64,000 bases of DNA from Nocardioides deserti (GTDB lineage Bacteria; Actinomycetota; Actinomycetes; Propionibacteriales; Nocardioidaceae). Positions within the stretch are counted from its first letter, which is position 1. Every line of letters begins with the position of its first letter. The notes under the pieces were generated by a model. It made no database searches. It had not been told where the DNA came from and saw only the letters and a list, made by a program, of their open reading frames with translations. The stretch is taken from contig NZ_JACMYC010000001.1 in assembly GCF_014266025.1 (NCBI RefSeq), positions 1 through 64,000 of the forward strand. Direction: 5' to 3'. Positions 25,842-34,805 of this stretch are shown here, one piece after another. The translations under genes were made by a program, and so were the position numbers.

Positions 25842-26876
25842 TCAGGCGAGCAGGTCGCGCACCATCGGCGCCACCTGGGTGCCGTAGAGCTCGATGCACT
25901 CCATGAGGTGCTCGTGCGGCAGCGGCCCGTGGGAGTACTTCAGGTCGAAGCGGTCGATGCCGAGCGCCTGCACGGTGTCGGCGATCTTGCGGGCGACCGT
26001 CTCCGGCGAGCCGACGAAGAGCGCGCCGTGGTCGGCCTCGGAGTCCAGCTGCGCGCGCGTCGCCGGCGGCCAGCCGCGCTCGCGGCCGATGCGGTCGCGG
26101 TTGGCCTTGAAGTGCGGGAACAGCCGCTCGCGGGCCTCCTCGTCGGTGCGCGCGACGAAGCCGGGGGAGTGCACGCCGACGGGCAGCCGCGGCTGGCCCA
26201 GCTCGTCGAGCGCGCGGGCGTAGAGATCGACGTACGGCGCGAAGCGGGCCGGCTCGCCGCCGATGATCGCGAGCATGAGCGGCAGGCCGTAACGGGCGGC
26301 CCGGACCACCGACTCCGGCGAGCCGCCGACCGCCACCCACGAGCGCAGCGGCTGCTCGGGCCGCGGCCACACCTGTGCCTCCACCAGCGGACGTCGGGTC
26401 GCGCCCTCCCAGCTGAGTGGCTGGTCCTGCGCCGTCGCGAGGCGGAGCCGCGCGAAGAGGTCGAGCTTCTCGCTGAAGAGCACCTCGTAGTCGGAGAGGT
26501 CGAAGCCGAAGAGCGGGAAGGACTCGGTGAACGAGCCGCGCCCCAGCGTGACCTCGGCGCGGCCGCCCGAGAGCGCGTCGATGGTGCCGAAGCGCTCCAT
26601 CACCCGCACGGGGTCGTCGGAGCTCAGCACGGTGACGGCCGAGCCGAGCAGGATCCGCTCGGTCGTGGTCGCCAGGCCGGCGAGCACGACGTCGGGTGCG
26701 GAGACCGCGTAGTCGTCGCGGTGGTGCTCGCCGATGCCGAAGGCGTCCACCCCCACCTCGTCGGCCAGCCGGCCCTGCGCGACGACGTCCCGCACGACCT
26801 GGGCATGGGGGAGGAGTGTGCCGTCCGGACCGACGGTGACGTCGCCGAAGGTGTCGAGGCCGAGCTGCAGGTCCAT
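25842..26876 (-). CDS. LLM-class (luciferase-like) flavin-dependent oxidoreductase
   Basis: 344 aa TIM-barrel flavin- or F420-dependent monooxygenase-like enzyme. Typical segments are FGIGEHHRDDYAVSAPDVVLAGLATTTERI, VLSSDDPVRVMERFGTIDALSGGRAEVTLGRGSF and a C-terminal FVGSPETVARKI. ATG 26876 has a weak GGAG upstream. Substrate unknown. It follows the qcrB terminator on the same strand, so it is probably transcribed separately. Confidence 0.88.
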   Translation of the reverse strand: MDLQLGLDTFGDVTVGPDGTLLPHAQVVRDVVAQGRLADEVGVDAFGIGEHHRDDYAVSAPDVVLAGLATTTERILLGSAVTVLSSDDPVRVMERFGTIDALSGGRAEVTLGRGSFTESFPLFGFDLSDYEVLFSEKLDLFARLRLATAQDQPLSWEGATRRPLVEAQVWPRPEQPLRSWVAVGGSPESVVRAARYGLPLMLAIIGGEPARFAPYVDLYARALDELGQPRLPVGVHSPGFVARTDEEARERLFPHFKANRDRIGRERGWPPATRAQLDSEADHGALFVGSPETVARKIADTVQALGIDRFDLKYSHGPLPHEHLMECIELYGTQVAPMVRDLLA

Positions 26877-26905
26877 CGGGTGCTCCTGGTCGGGAGAGGA
26901 ATGGG

Positions 26906-26943
26906 CCGAGGGCCCCGGCCGCGTCGCGGTCCGGGGCCCTCGG
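26906..26943 (-). terminator. Terminator of the ctaE-qcrCAB operon
   Basis: Perfect 13-bp stem CCGAGGGCCCCGG (26906-26918) with CCGGGGCCCTCGG (26931-26943), 12-nt loop, 37 bp beyond the qcrB stop. It separates the respiratory operon from the downstream luciferase-like gene. Confidence 0.8.
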
Positions 26944-26979
26944 GCTGTCCGTGCTGGTGCTGCTGTGCTGGTGCCGGAC

Positions 26980-28731
26980 TCAGTGGTCGCCGCGGAGCGT
27001 CTCACCCTCGACGGCGTGGTGGCCGTCGAACTGGTGACCGTCCGCCGAGACGCCCTCGAGCTCGCCGTGCGCCTCGTGCTCGGCGTGGTGGTGCGCCTCC
27101 TCCAGCTCCGCCGCGGTGGGCTTCTGGATGTTGTCGGCGAACCACAGCGTCTGGAGCCGTCCGCGCAGCTTGCTGCCGCGACCGGTCGGCGCCGGGACGC
27201 CGTTCGGGTCGACCCCGTCGGTGCCGACCGGCACGTAGGAGGCCTCGTCGCGGTCGCGAGCGGTGACGGCGTACGCCTTGGCGGTGTCGAGCGGCAGGTG
27301 CCGCTCGCTGTAGCCGCCCTCGGGCGAGCGCATGATCACGCCCGTCTCGTAGCCGTGCAGGAGCTTCTCGTTGTCCTGGCGCTGCAGCGAGATGCACCAA
27401 CGACGCGTGATCATGAAGGCGATGACCGGTCCGATGAAGACCGCGGCCCGCATGAAGTACGTGATCTGGTTGATGCTCAGGTGCAGCTTGATCGCGATGA
27501 TGTCGTTGCCGCCCGCGGCCCACATCAGGCCGTAGAAGGTCATCAGCGCGACCATCAGCGCGGTGCGGGTCGGAGCGTTGCGCGGGCGCTGGAGCAGGTG
27601 GTGCTCCCGCTTGTCGCCGGTGACCCAGGCCTCCAGGAACGGCAGGAGGAGCAGGATCGTGAACATCAGGCCCGGGAGCACGATGATCGGCAGGAAGACG
27701 TTCCAGGACCACGTCGTGCCCCAGAACTCCGACTCCCAGCCCGGCATGATCCGCAGCGCACCGTCGGGCCAGCCCATGTACCAGTCCGGCTGCGAGCCGG
27801 CGGTGACCTTGGTCGGGTCGTAGGGGCCGTACTTCCACACCGGGTTGATCGTCAGCAGGCCACCCATGAGGGCGCAGACGCCGAACACGATGAAGAAGAA
27901 GCCGCCCGCCTTCGCGGCGTACACCGGCAGCATCGGGAAGCCCACGACGTTCTGCTCGGTGCGGCCGGGACCAGGCCACTGGGTGTGCTTGTGGTAGACG
28001 AGCAGCAGCATGTGCGCGGCGATCAGCGCCAGCAGCAGGCCCGGGATCAGCAGGATGTGGATCATGTAGAGACGCGGGATGATCGCGTCGCCGGGGAACT
28101 CGCCGCCGAAGAGGAAGAACGACAGGTAGGTGCCGACCACCGGGATCGACTTCATGAAGCCGTCCGCGGCGCGGACGCCGGTGCCGGAGAGCAGGTCGTC
28201 GGGGAGCGAGTAGCCGGTGAAGCCCTCGAGCGTGCCCAGGATCAGCAGCAGGCAGCCGATGACCCAGTTCATCTCACGCGGCTTGCGGTGCGCGCCGGTG
28301 AAGAACACGCGCAGCAGGTGGATCATCATCGAGGCGATGAAGAGCATCGCGGCCCAGTGGTGCATCTGCCGCATCAGCAGACCACCGCGGACGTCGAAGG
28401 AGATGTCCAGCGTCGAGGCCATCGACTCCGACATCGCCACGCCGCGCAGCTGGTCGTAGGAGCCCTCGTAGTGGATCTCGCCCATGCTCGGGTTGAACCA
28501 CAGCGTCAGGAAGACACCCGAGAGCAGCAGGACCACGAAGCTCCACAGGGCGATCTCGCCCAGCATGAAGGACCAGTGGTCCGGGAAGACCTTGCGCAGG
28601 TTCTTCTTCATCGCCGTGCCGAGGCCGAGGCGCTCGTCGGCCCAGTTGGCGACGACGCCGGCGCGACCCGGCTTCTTCGCGACGGCCGCCGAGGAGTTGC
28701 TCGTGGCGACCTTGCTCGTGTCGATGCTCAT
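26980..28731 (-). CDS. qcrB: Cytochrome bc1 complex cytochrome b subunit
   Basis: 583 aa from ATG 28731. Heme-ligand histidines are visible in RQMHHWAAMLFIASMMIHLLRV and RLYMIHILLIPGLLLALIAAHM. The Qo-site motif is PDWY (QPDWYMG), the actinobacterial variant of PEWY. Longer than classical cytochrome b, with a hydrophilic C-terminal extension ending in a His-rich tail (HHHAEHEAHGELEG...HQFDGHH). Oxidises menaquinol. The qcrA stop is 2 bp upstream. Confidence 0.96.
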   Translation of the reverse strand: MSIDTSKVATSNSSAAVAKKPGRAGVVANWADERLGLGTAMKKNLRKVFPDHWSFMLGEIALWSFVVLLLSGVFLTLWFNPSMGEIHYEGSYDQLRGVAMSESMASTLDISFDVRGGLLMRQMHHWAAMLFIASMMIHLLRVFFTGAHRKPREMNWVIGCLLLILGTLEGFTGYSLPDDLLSGTGVRAADGFMKSIPVVGTYLSFFLFGGEFPGDAIIPRLYMIHILLIPGLLLALIAAHMLLLVYHKHTQWPGPGRTEQNVVGFPMLPVYAAKAGGFFFIVFGVCALMGGLLTINPVWKYGPYDPTKVTAGSQPDWYMGWPDGALRIMPGWESEFWGTTWSWNVFLPIIVLPGLMFTILLLLPFLEAWVTGDKREHHLLQRPRNAPTRTALMVALMTFYGLMWAAGGNDIIAIKLHLSINQITYFMRAAVFIGPVIAFMITRRWCISLQRQDNEKLLHGYETGVIMRSPEGGYSERHLPLDTAKAYAVTARDRDEASYVPVGTDGVDPNGVPAPTGRGSKLRGRLQTLWFADNIQKPTAAELEEAHHHAEHEAHGELEGVSADGHQFDGHHAVEGETLRGDH

Positions 28732-28733
28732 TG

Positions 28734-29876
28734 TCAGCCACGCTCCCAGTAGCTCGGGCCCACCGGCTCGGTGAAGTCGCTCTGTGCGACCAGGTAGCCC
28801 TCGTCGTCCACCGCCAGCGGGAGCTGGGGGAGGGCGCGGGCAGCCGGGCCGAACACGACCCGCGCGGAGTCCGCGAGGTCGAAGGTGGACTGGTGGCACG
28901 GGCACAGCACGTGGTGCGTGGTGCGCTCGTACAGGGAGATCGGGCACCCGACGTGGGTGCAGATCTTGGAGTAGCACAGGACGCCGTCGACGGCCCAGTT
29001 GTCGCGGCCCTCGCCGACGATGATCTCGTCGGGCTCCATCCGCACGATGATGACGGCCGCCTTGGACTTCGCGATCTGGAGCTCGATGCCCTCGATCAGG
29101 TGCTCGCCCTCCCCGTCGACCTCGAAGAAGGCCTCCGGGACGGCGTTGACCAGGTCACCGATCTCGAGGTCGGCGGCGCGGATCGGGGTGCCGACGACGT
29201 CGCGGACCACGCGCATGCCCTTGGTCCACACGGTGCGCTCGAGGCCGGCGCCGGGGTACTCCTGGTCCTCCTGCACGTCGCCGGGCAGGGGACCGAGGTC
29301 GCGCAGCAGCACGATCGCGGGCAGGCCGAGGAGGCCGACCGCGCCGAGCAGCGAGTTGCGGACCAGCGGGCGGCGGCCGATGCCGGACTCCTCGAGACCG
29401 GCGTTCAGCGCGGCCAGGGTGGCCTCGCGGTCCTCGTCGGAGGAGCGGGCCGGGTGGCGCAGCTCGCTGATCTCGTGGTCACCCATGAGCTTGCGGGCCC
29501 ACTGGATGATGCCGACGCCGATGAGCAGCAGCGCGAGGCCGAAGGTCGTGCCGAGCGCGACCGTCGAGGCGCCCAAGCCGGCGACGGTGTCGTGGTTGTC
29601 GCCGATGTCGAGGGTGAAGTAGGCGACGAGGAACAGCACCACGCAGACCGCGGACAGCCCGAAGAGACCGGCGACCTGGCGCTCGGCCCGCTTCTCCTGG
29701 GCCTCGTCGACGTCGGTGGGACGCCAGACGTGGGCCGGCAGGCCCGGGTCCGGGATCGGCTCGGCCGACTCCGGCACGGCGCCGGCCGAGCCGGCGGGGC
29801 TGTCGGGGAGGTTCTGCGACGATCCGCCCTCGTGCGGGTCGTTCTCGTGCGACTCGTGGTCGCGGGCGTCGGTCAC
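28734..29876 (-). CDS. qcrA: Rieske iron-sulfur subunit of the bc1 complex
   Basis: 380 aa. The long N-terminus has an acidic, disordered ~50 residues and then three membrane helices, as in actinobacterial QcrA. The C-terminal Rieske domain shows CTHVGCP and CPCHQSTFD (two Cys, two His ligands of the 2Fe-2S centre). GTG start overlaps the qcrC TGA. Confidence 0.95.
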   Translation of the reverse strand: MTDARDHESHENDPHEGGSSQNLPDSPAGSAGAVPESAEPIPDPGLPAHVWRPTDVDEAQEKRAERQVAGLFGLSAVCVVLFLVAYFTLDIGDNHDTVAGLGASTVALGTTFGLALLLIGVGIIQWARKLMGDHEISELRHPARSSDEDREATLAALNAGLEESGIGRRPLVRNSLLGAVGLLGLPAIVLLRDLGPLPGDVQEDQEYPGAGLERTVWTKGMRVVRDVVGTPIRAADLEIGDLVNAVPEAFFEVDGEGEHLIEGIELQIAKSKAAVIIVRMEPDEIIVGEGRDNWAVDGVLCYSKICTHVGCPISLYERTTHHVLCPCHQSTFDLADSARVVFGPAARALPQLPLAVDDEGYLVAQSDFTEPVGPSYWERG

Positions 29877-30748
29877 GCCGCCTGTCCCTTCTTCTTCGTG
29901 GAGCGCGTGGTGTGGGCCGCGATCCAGACCGCGAACCCGACGAGGCCGCCGATGCCGACGAGCCAGGCGAACAGGCCCTCGCTCACGGGGCCGAGGCCGC
30001 CGAGGCCGAAGCCGCCGTACTCGGGGGTCTCCCGAAGCGACTCGAGGTAGGCGATGACGTCGCGCTTCTCCTCCGGCGGCAGGTTGCCGTTGGAGAAGTT
30101 CGGCATCTGCTGGGGGCCGGTGAGCATGGCCTCGTAGATGTACTTGGGCTCGATGTCGTGGAGCGCGGGGGCGTAGCCGCCGCGCGGCATGGCGCCGCCG
30201 CTGCCGTTGAAGTTGTGGCAGGCGGTGCAGTTGGTGAGGAAGATCTGGCCACCGCGGACGATCGCCTCCTCGCGCTCCTCCTCGGAGAGGCCCTCGAGGG
30301 AGTACTGCTCCTCGTCAGGGACGGCGGGGCCGGGGCCGAGCGACGCGACGTAGGCACCCAGGGCGTCGATCTCCTCCTGGGAGTAGACCGGCGCCTTGTC
30401 GGGGGCCTGCTGGCCCGGCTGCACCATCGGCATCCGGCCGGTGCCGACCTGGAAGTCGACCGCAGCGGCGCCTACGCCGGCCAGCGGCGGGCCGAGCTGG
30501 GTGTCGCCGCGCTGGGTCAGGATGCCCTCGCCGTTCTGCCCGTGGCAGAAGGCGCAGCCGACCAGGAAGAGCTCACGGCCCTTCTCGACCTGCGCGGTGT
30601 CGCTCTCGGCGGAGGTGGCCTGCGCCGGCGCGAACGCGGCGTACAGGCTCCCGGTGAGCACCAGGCCGAGCAGCAGCAGCACGACGCCCGCGAGCGGGCC
30701 CCGGCGGTGCCGGGAGAGTCGACCTGCGGAACGGTTCAGGAGACGCAC
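29873..30748 (-). CDS. qcrC: Diheme cytochrome c subunit of the bc1 complex
   Basis: 291 aa from GTG 30748. One N-terminal membrane/signal helix, two cytochrome c domains with CAFCH (residues ~65) and CTACH (~175), and a C-terminal membrane anchor (LFAWLVGIGGLVGFAVWI) with a basic tail. It replaces soluble cytochrome c by carrying electrons directly to CtaC in the supercomplex. Confidence 0.96.
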   Translation of the reverse strand: MRLLNRSAGRLSRHRRGPLAGVVLLLLGLVLTGSLYAAFAPAQATSAESDTAQVEKGRELFLVGCAFCHGQNGEGILTQRGDTQLGPPLAGVGAAAVDFQVGTGRMPMVQPGQQAPDKAPVYSQEEIDALGAYVASLGPGPAVPDEEQYSLEGLSEEEREEAIVRGGQIFLTNCTACHNFNGSGGAMPRGGYAPALHDIEPKYIYEAMLTGPQQMPNFSNGNLPPEEKRDVIAYLESLRETPEYGGFGLGGLGPVSEGLFAWLVGIGGLVGFAVWIAAHTTRSTKKKGQAA

Positions 30749-30820
30749 GTTGTGATCCTCGGGGTCCTTGCGGGTGGGCGGGCTGCTGGTGGTGCCAGGT
30801 GGTGCCGGTGAGGCTGCGGA

Positions 30821-31459
30821 CTACTGGACGAGGTAGATCGTCGCGAACAGGGCGATCCACACCACGTCGACGAAGTGCCAGTAGTAGGAGACGACGATCG
30901 CGCTGACGGCCTGCTCGTGGGTGAACTTGCGCGCCATGTAGGTGCGGGCGAGGACCAACAGGAAGGCGATCAGGCCGCCGACCACGTGGATGCCGTGGAA
31001 GCCGGTGGTCAGGTAGAACACCGTGCCGTAGGCGGACTGCTGGATGGTGACGTCCTCCTGGACGAGGTTCGCGTACTCCACCGCCTGGCCGGCGACGAAG
31101 ACCGCGCCCATCACGAACGTGAGGATGAACCACTCGCGCAGGCCCCAGAGGCGGAAGTTCAGCAGCGACCCGGTGCGCCCGGCCTGGCCACGCTCGGCGG
31201 CGAAGACGCCCAGCTGGCAGGTCAGGGAGCTGAGCACCAGGATCGTGGTGTTCACCGACGCGAACGGCACGTCGAGGATCGCGGTGTTCTGGTCCCACAG
31301 CTCCGGGCTCACCGAGCGGATCGTGAAGTACGCCGCGAACAGGGCCGCGAAGAACATCAGCTCGCTGGAGAGCCAGATGATGGTCCCCACGCTGACCATG
31401 CTGGGACGGTCGTGATGCCCGTGGAGGCGGGAGGCCGGGATGGTTGCTGTGGTCGCCAC
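30821..31459 (-). CDS. ctaE: Cytochrome c oxidase subunit III
   Basis: 212 aa from GTG 31459, with five membrane helices and the COX3 pattern ([23 protein letters not shown] ... [13 protein letters not shown] ... [14 protein letters not shown]). First gene of the ctaE-qcrCAB operon, 72 bp before qcrC. CATAAT sits 6 nt before the GTG and no Shine-Dalgarno is seen, predicting a leaderless mRNA. Confidence 0.96.
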   Translation of the reverse strand: MATTATIPASRLHGHHDRPSMVSVGTIIWLSSELMFFAALFAAYFTIRSVSPELWDQNTAILDVPFASVNTTILVLSSLTCQLGVFAAERGQAGRTGSLLNFRLWGLREWFILTFVMGAVFVAGQAVEYANLVQEDVTIQQSAYGTVFYLTTGFHGIHVVGGLIAFLLVLARTYMARKFTHEQAVSAIVVSYYWHFVDVVWIALFATIYLVQ

Positions 31460-31465
31460 GGCGCC

Positions 31466-31526
31466 ATTATGTCTCGCGCCGACGACAAGGGCACCCCGAC
31501 CCCCTCCTGGGTGCGGGTCATAAAGT
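31466..31526. promoter_or_regulatory. Divergent promoters of ctaE and ctaG
   Basis: - strand: CATAAT (31471 to 31466), 6 nt from the ctaE GTG. + strand: TAAAGT (31521-31526), 7 nt from the ctaG GTG at 31534. Both spacings place the transcription start at or next to the start codon. No clear -35 hexamers. Confidence 0.5.
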
Positions 31527-31533
31527 TCACAGC

Positions 31534-32478
31534 GTGTCCGGTGCTCCTCTCCTGGTGGCCCTGACCGCTGTCCAGGATCTCCCCGAGCCCTCGTTCGCGG
31601 CGTTCTTCACGCAGTGGTCGCTGGCCCCCGTCCCCACCGTGCTGACGGTCTGGGTCGCAGGTCTCTACCTGCTCGGCGTCGGGAGGCTCCGCGCCCGGGG
31701 CGACCACTGGCCCGTGGGGCGGACGATCGCGTTCGTCGGGGTCGGGATGGGGTCGTTCTACCTCGCGACGGCGTCCGGCCTGGCGGCGTACGACACGACG
31801 CTGGTGAGCGCGCACATGGTCCAGCACATGGTGCTGTCGATGCTGGTGCCGCTCTCGCTCGCGCTGGGCGCCCCCGTGACGCTCGCGCTGCGGACGCTGC
31901 CGGCCACGCCGCGCCGGTGGTTGCTGGCGGTGCTGCACTCACGGATCGCCGCGGTGCTGTCGTTCGCGCCGCTGGCCTTCGCGCTCTACATCCTCTCGCC
32001 GTGGGCGCTCTACTTCACCGGCTGGTACGACGCGTCGCTGTCGTCGACCTACGTGCACGAGGTCATGCACCTCCACCTCGTGCTGGTCGGCGCGCTCTTC
32101 TTCTGGCCGCTCATGGGCATCGACCCCGTGCCGGGCCGGGTGGGCTACCCGTTCCGCGTGCTCCTGACCGTGCTGACGCTGCCGTTCCACGCGTTCCTCG
32201 GCGTCACGATCATGGGCCAGTCGGATCTGATCGGCGAGGAGCACTACCTCGCGCTGCGCGAGGGTCCGATGGCCTCGTGGCTGCCCGACGCGCTCGACGA
32301 CCAGCACGTCGCCGGCGGGATCCTGTGGGCTTCTGGCGACCTGATCGGGCTGGTCTTCTTCGGCGTGCTCTTCGCGCAGTGGGTGCGGTCGTCGATGCAG
32401 GAGGCCCGGCGGGAGGACCGTCGGCTCGACCGCGAGGAGGACCGGGCGCGGACCCGCGAGCTCAGCCCGCGTCCGTAG
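31534..32478 (+). CDS. ctaG: CtaG/Caa3-type cytochrome c oxidase assembly protein
   Basis: 314 aa, seven or so membrane helices. Shows the CtaG (caa3_CtaG) pattern [29 protein letters not shown] and [24 protein letters not shown], with conserved histidines likely handling copper for the oxidase. GTG 31534 is chosen from the TAAAGT box 7 nt upstream; a longer frame from 31444 overlaps the ctaE start. Its end overlaps the convergent CNNM gene by 17 bp. Confidence 0.88.
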   Translation: MSGAPLLVALTAVQDLPEPSFAAFFTQWSLAPVPTVLTVWVAGLYLLGVGRLRARGDHWPVGRTIAFVGVGMGSFYLATASGLAAYDTTLVSAHMVQHMVLSMLVPLSLALGAPVTLALRTLPATPRRWLLAVLHSRIAAVLSFAPLAFALYILSPWALYFTGWYDASLSSTYVHEVMHLHLVLVGALFFWPLMGIDPVPGRVGYPFRVLLTVLTLPFHAFLGVTIMGQSDLIGEEHYLALREGPMASWLPDALDDQHVAGGILWASGDLIGLVFFGVLFAQWVRSSMQEARREDRRLDREEDRARTRELSPRP

Positions 32479-33769
32479 CGCCCGCGGGCTCCTCGGGTGG
32501 GACCTCGACGGCGAGGCGGGTGATCCGGGCGCCGTCGGTCTCCGCCACCCGCAGCAGCGCGTCGCCGACGCCCACCGCGTCGCCGGGCTCGGCGATGCGG
32601 CCGAGCCGCGCGACGACGTACCCGGCGACGGTCTCGTAGTCGCCGTCCTCGAGCTCGACGCCGGTGCGCTCGGCGAAGTCCTCGATGCTCAGGCCGCCCT
32701 CGAGCAGCAGCGTCCCGTCGGCGGTGCGCAGCTCCGGCTCGGGCGCGTCGTGCTCGTCGCGGATCTCCCCGACGATCTCCTCGACCAGGTCCTCGAGGGT
32801 GACGATGCCGTCGGTGCCGCCGTACTCGTCGACGACGACGGCCAGGTGGACGCCCTCGCGGCGCATCTGCGTCACGGTCGGGAGCACGTGGTTGGTCTCC
32901 GGCACGACCAGCACGTCGCGCTGGACGTCGCGGACGAGCCGCTCGCCGGCGTTCTCGAGCTCGAGCAGGTCGCGGATGTGGAGGAACCCGGTGATGTCGT
33001 CGAAGCCGCCCGGGCCGGTCACCGGGTAGCGCGAGAAGGGCCGCTCCCGGACCTCGGCGACCGCCTCGCCGAGCGGCAGGTCGCCCGCGAGGAACGCCAC
33101 CTCGGGCCGCGGCCGCATGACCTCCTTGACCGTCGTGCGGCCGGCGGCGAACACGTCGGCGAGGATCCGGCGCTCCTGCTCGTCGAGCCCTTCGTGGGTC
33201 GCGACGATGTCGCGCAGCTCCTCCTCGGAGAGCTCGTCGCTGGTGGCCGACGGGTCGCCGCCGACCAGCCGGACCAGGGCGTCGGTCGAGCGCGACAGGA
33301 GCCAGATGACCGGCCGCATGACGGTGGCGAAGCGGTCCAGCGGGGGGCCGACGAGCAGGGACAGCTGCGCGGAGCGCTGGAGGGCGAGCCGCTTGGGGAC
33401 CAGCTCGCCGAGCACGAGCGAGAAGTAGGCGATGAGCAGGGTCATGCTCGCCAGCGCGACCGTGTCGGCGGCGCCCTCGGGGAGGCCCAGGTCGACGAAG
33501 TACGGCGCGATGTCGGGCGCGAGGGTCGACCCTCCGTACGCGGCGGAGAAGAAGCCCGCGACGGTGACGCCGATCTGCACGGCGGCCAGGAAGCGGTTGG
33601 GGTCGCGCGCGATGGCGGCGACCCGGGCGCCGCGCGCGCTCTCGCGCTCCATCCGGGACACCTGGCTGTCGCGCAGCGAGACCAGCGCGATCTCGGTGGC
33701 CGCGAACACGCCGCCCCCGAGGACGAACAGCAGCACCAGGCCGAGGTTGACGAAGGTCTGGGAGTCCAC
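32462..33769 (-). CDS. CNNM/HlyC-CorC family membrane protein with CBS domains
   Basis: 435 aa from GTG 33769. An N-terminal CNNM (DUF21) domain with about four membrane segments (residues 1-190, containing GEIALVS-like ATEIALVSLRDSQ and LVLGELVPKRLAL) is followed by two CBS domains (~205-330, EVMRPRPEVAFL ... VVVDEYGGTDGIVTLEDLVEEIVGEI) and a C-terminal CorC/HlyC transporter-associated domain. Probably involved in Mg2+/divalent-metal homeostasis; hemolysin naming is historical. TAGGTT lies 7 nt upstream of the start. Confidence 0.9.
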   Translation of the reverse strand: MDSQTFVNLGLVLLFVLGGGVFAATEIALVSLRDSQVSRMERESARGARVAAIARDPNRFLAAVQIGVTVAGFFSAAYGGSTLAPDIAPYFVDLGLPEGAADTVALASMTLLIAYFSLVLGELVPKRLALQRSAQLSLLVGPPLDRFATVMRPVIWLLSRSTDALVRLVGGDPSATSDELSEEELRDIVATHEGLDEQERRILADVFAAGRTTVKEVMRPRPEVAFLAGDLPLGEAVAEVRERPFSRYPVTGPGGFDDITGFLHIRDLLELENAGERLVRDVQRDVLVVPETNHVLPTVTQMRREGVHLAVVVDEYGGTDGIVTLEDLVEEIVGEIRDEHDAPEPELRTADGTLLLEGGLSIEDFAERTGVELEDGDYETVAGYVVARLGRIAEPGDAVGVGDALLRVAETDGARITRLAVEVPPEEPAGATDAG

Positions 33770-33779
33770 GACCGCGAAC

Positions 33780-34271
33780 CTAGCGATCGGCTCCTGAGCG
33801 CTGTGCGGGTCGTCCTCGGGCCCAGGCGCGGAGTCGCCGATGCCGGTGGGCGAACAGCAGCGCGACGACGTGATGGGACGCGGGCAGGCGGGGGACGAAG
33901 GTCAGCCGGTCGGTCACGGTGCAGGTCCCGCCGCGCACGGGGGCGACGGTCCGCTCGTGCTCCCACCGTGGGAACAGCAGCATCCGTGACCGCTCGTGGA
34001 AGCGGCGACCGGGCTCGAGTGCCACCAGCACCATGTCGTCGAAGTCCACCGGGACGACGCCGCCCGCGAGCAGCCAGGCCTTCCCGAGCGGTCGACCGAG
34101 GAGCGGCGCGGCGTCCTCGATCGTCCGGCCCCGGAGCCGGGGCGGCATCGTCATCGACAGCCAGGGCCGCAGCTCGTGGCGGATGCCGGCGGGGCTGGTG
34201 ACCCGCGTCCAGACCTCCGGTGCCGGGAGCGGCACCGTCGACGTGCGGGTGAGGGTCCTGGGCGGCGGCAT
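33780..34271 (-). CDS. SRPBCC (START/Bet v1-like) superfamily protein
   Basis: 163 aa from ATG 34271 (MPPPRTLTRTSTVPLPAPEVWTRVTSP), resembling the polyketide-cyclase/SRPBCC fold with its N-terminal strand, APEVW helix and C-terminal helix. Ligand unknown. ATG 34271 is preferred over an upstream ATG at 34292 because the -10 box TACGAT (34283 to 34278) lies 6 nt before it. Its TAG stop at 33782-33780 also supplies the first bases of the next gene's -10 box. Confidence 0.65.
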   Translation of the reverse strand: MPPPRTLTRTSTVPLPAPEVWTRVTSPAGIRHELRPWLSMTMPPRLRGRTIEDAAPLLGRPLGKAWLLAGGVVPVDFDDMVLVALEPGRRFHERSRMLLFPRWEHERTVAPVRGGTCTVTDRLTFVPRLPASHHVVALLFAHRHRRLRAWARGRPAQRSGADR

Positions 34272-34378
34272 GCAGGGATCGTAGGGAGCCACTGGTCCCT
34301 GGTGCGGGTCGGCGGCGGAGGCGCCGACGTGTGGAGGGTCATGGGCAGCGGCCCGCCCGGCGTCGTACGATCCCCGAC

Positions 34379-34804
34379 GTGACCGACTCGAAGACCGCTC
34401 CGCTCAAGGTGCTCGTCTACAGCGACGACGTGAACACCCGCCAGCAGGTGATCCTGGCGCTCGGGCGTCGGCCGCACCCGGACCTGCCCGAGGTGGAGTA
34501 CGTCGAGGTCGCGACCGAGCCCGTCGTGATCTCCAACATGGACGCCGGCCACGTCGACCTGGTCATCCTCGACGGCGAGGCCGTGCCCGCCGGCGGCATG
34601 GGCATCGCCAAGCAGCTCAAGGACGAGATCTACCAGTGCCCGCCGGTAATCGTGCTGACCGGCCGCCCGCAGGACGCGTGGCTCGCCACCTGGTCGCGGG
34701 CCGAGGCGGCGGTGCCGCACCCGCTCGACCCGATCCAGCTCGCGGAGACCGTCGTCGGGCTGCTGCGCTCGCGGGTCCCCGCCCCCACGTCCTCCTCCGC
34801 CTGA
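34379..34804 (+). CDS. Degenerate response-regulator receiver protein
   Basis: 141 aa, a stand-alone receiver-like domain. Acidic pocket YSDD and the phosphoacceptor-position Asp in VILDGE are present, and so is the Thr in VLTGRP. The conserved Lys before the final Pro is missing (AAVPHPLDP), and no output domain follows. It may therefore act as a protein-interaction or pseudo-receiver module. GTG 34379 has TACGAT 7 nt upstream. Stops 1 bp before trpD, so the two are cotranscribed. Confidence 0.72.
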   Translation: MTDSKTAPLKVLVYSDDVNTRQQVILALGRRPHPDLPEVEYVEVATEPVVISNMDAGHVDLVILDGEAVPAGGMGIAKQLKDEIYQCPPVIVLTGRPQDAWLATWSRAEAAVPHPLDPIQLAETVVGLLRSRVPAPTSSSA

Positions 34805-34805
34805 G

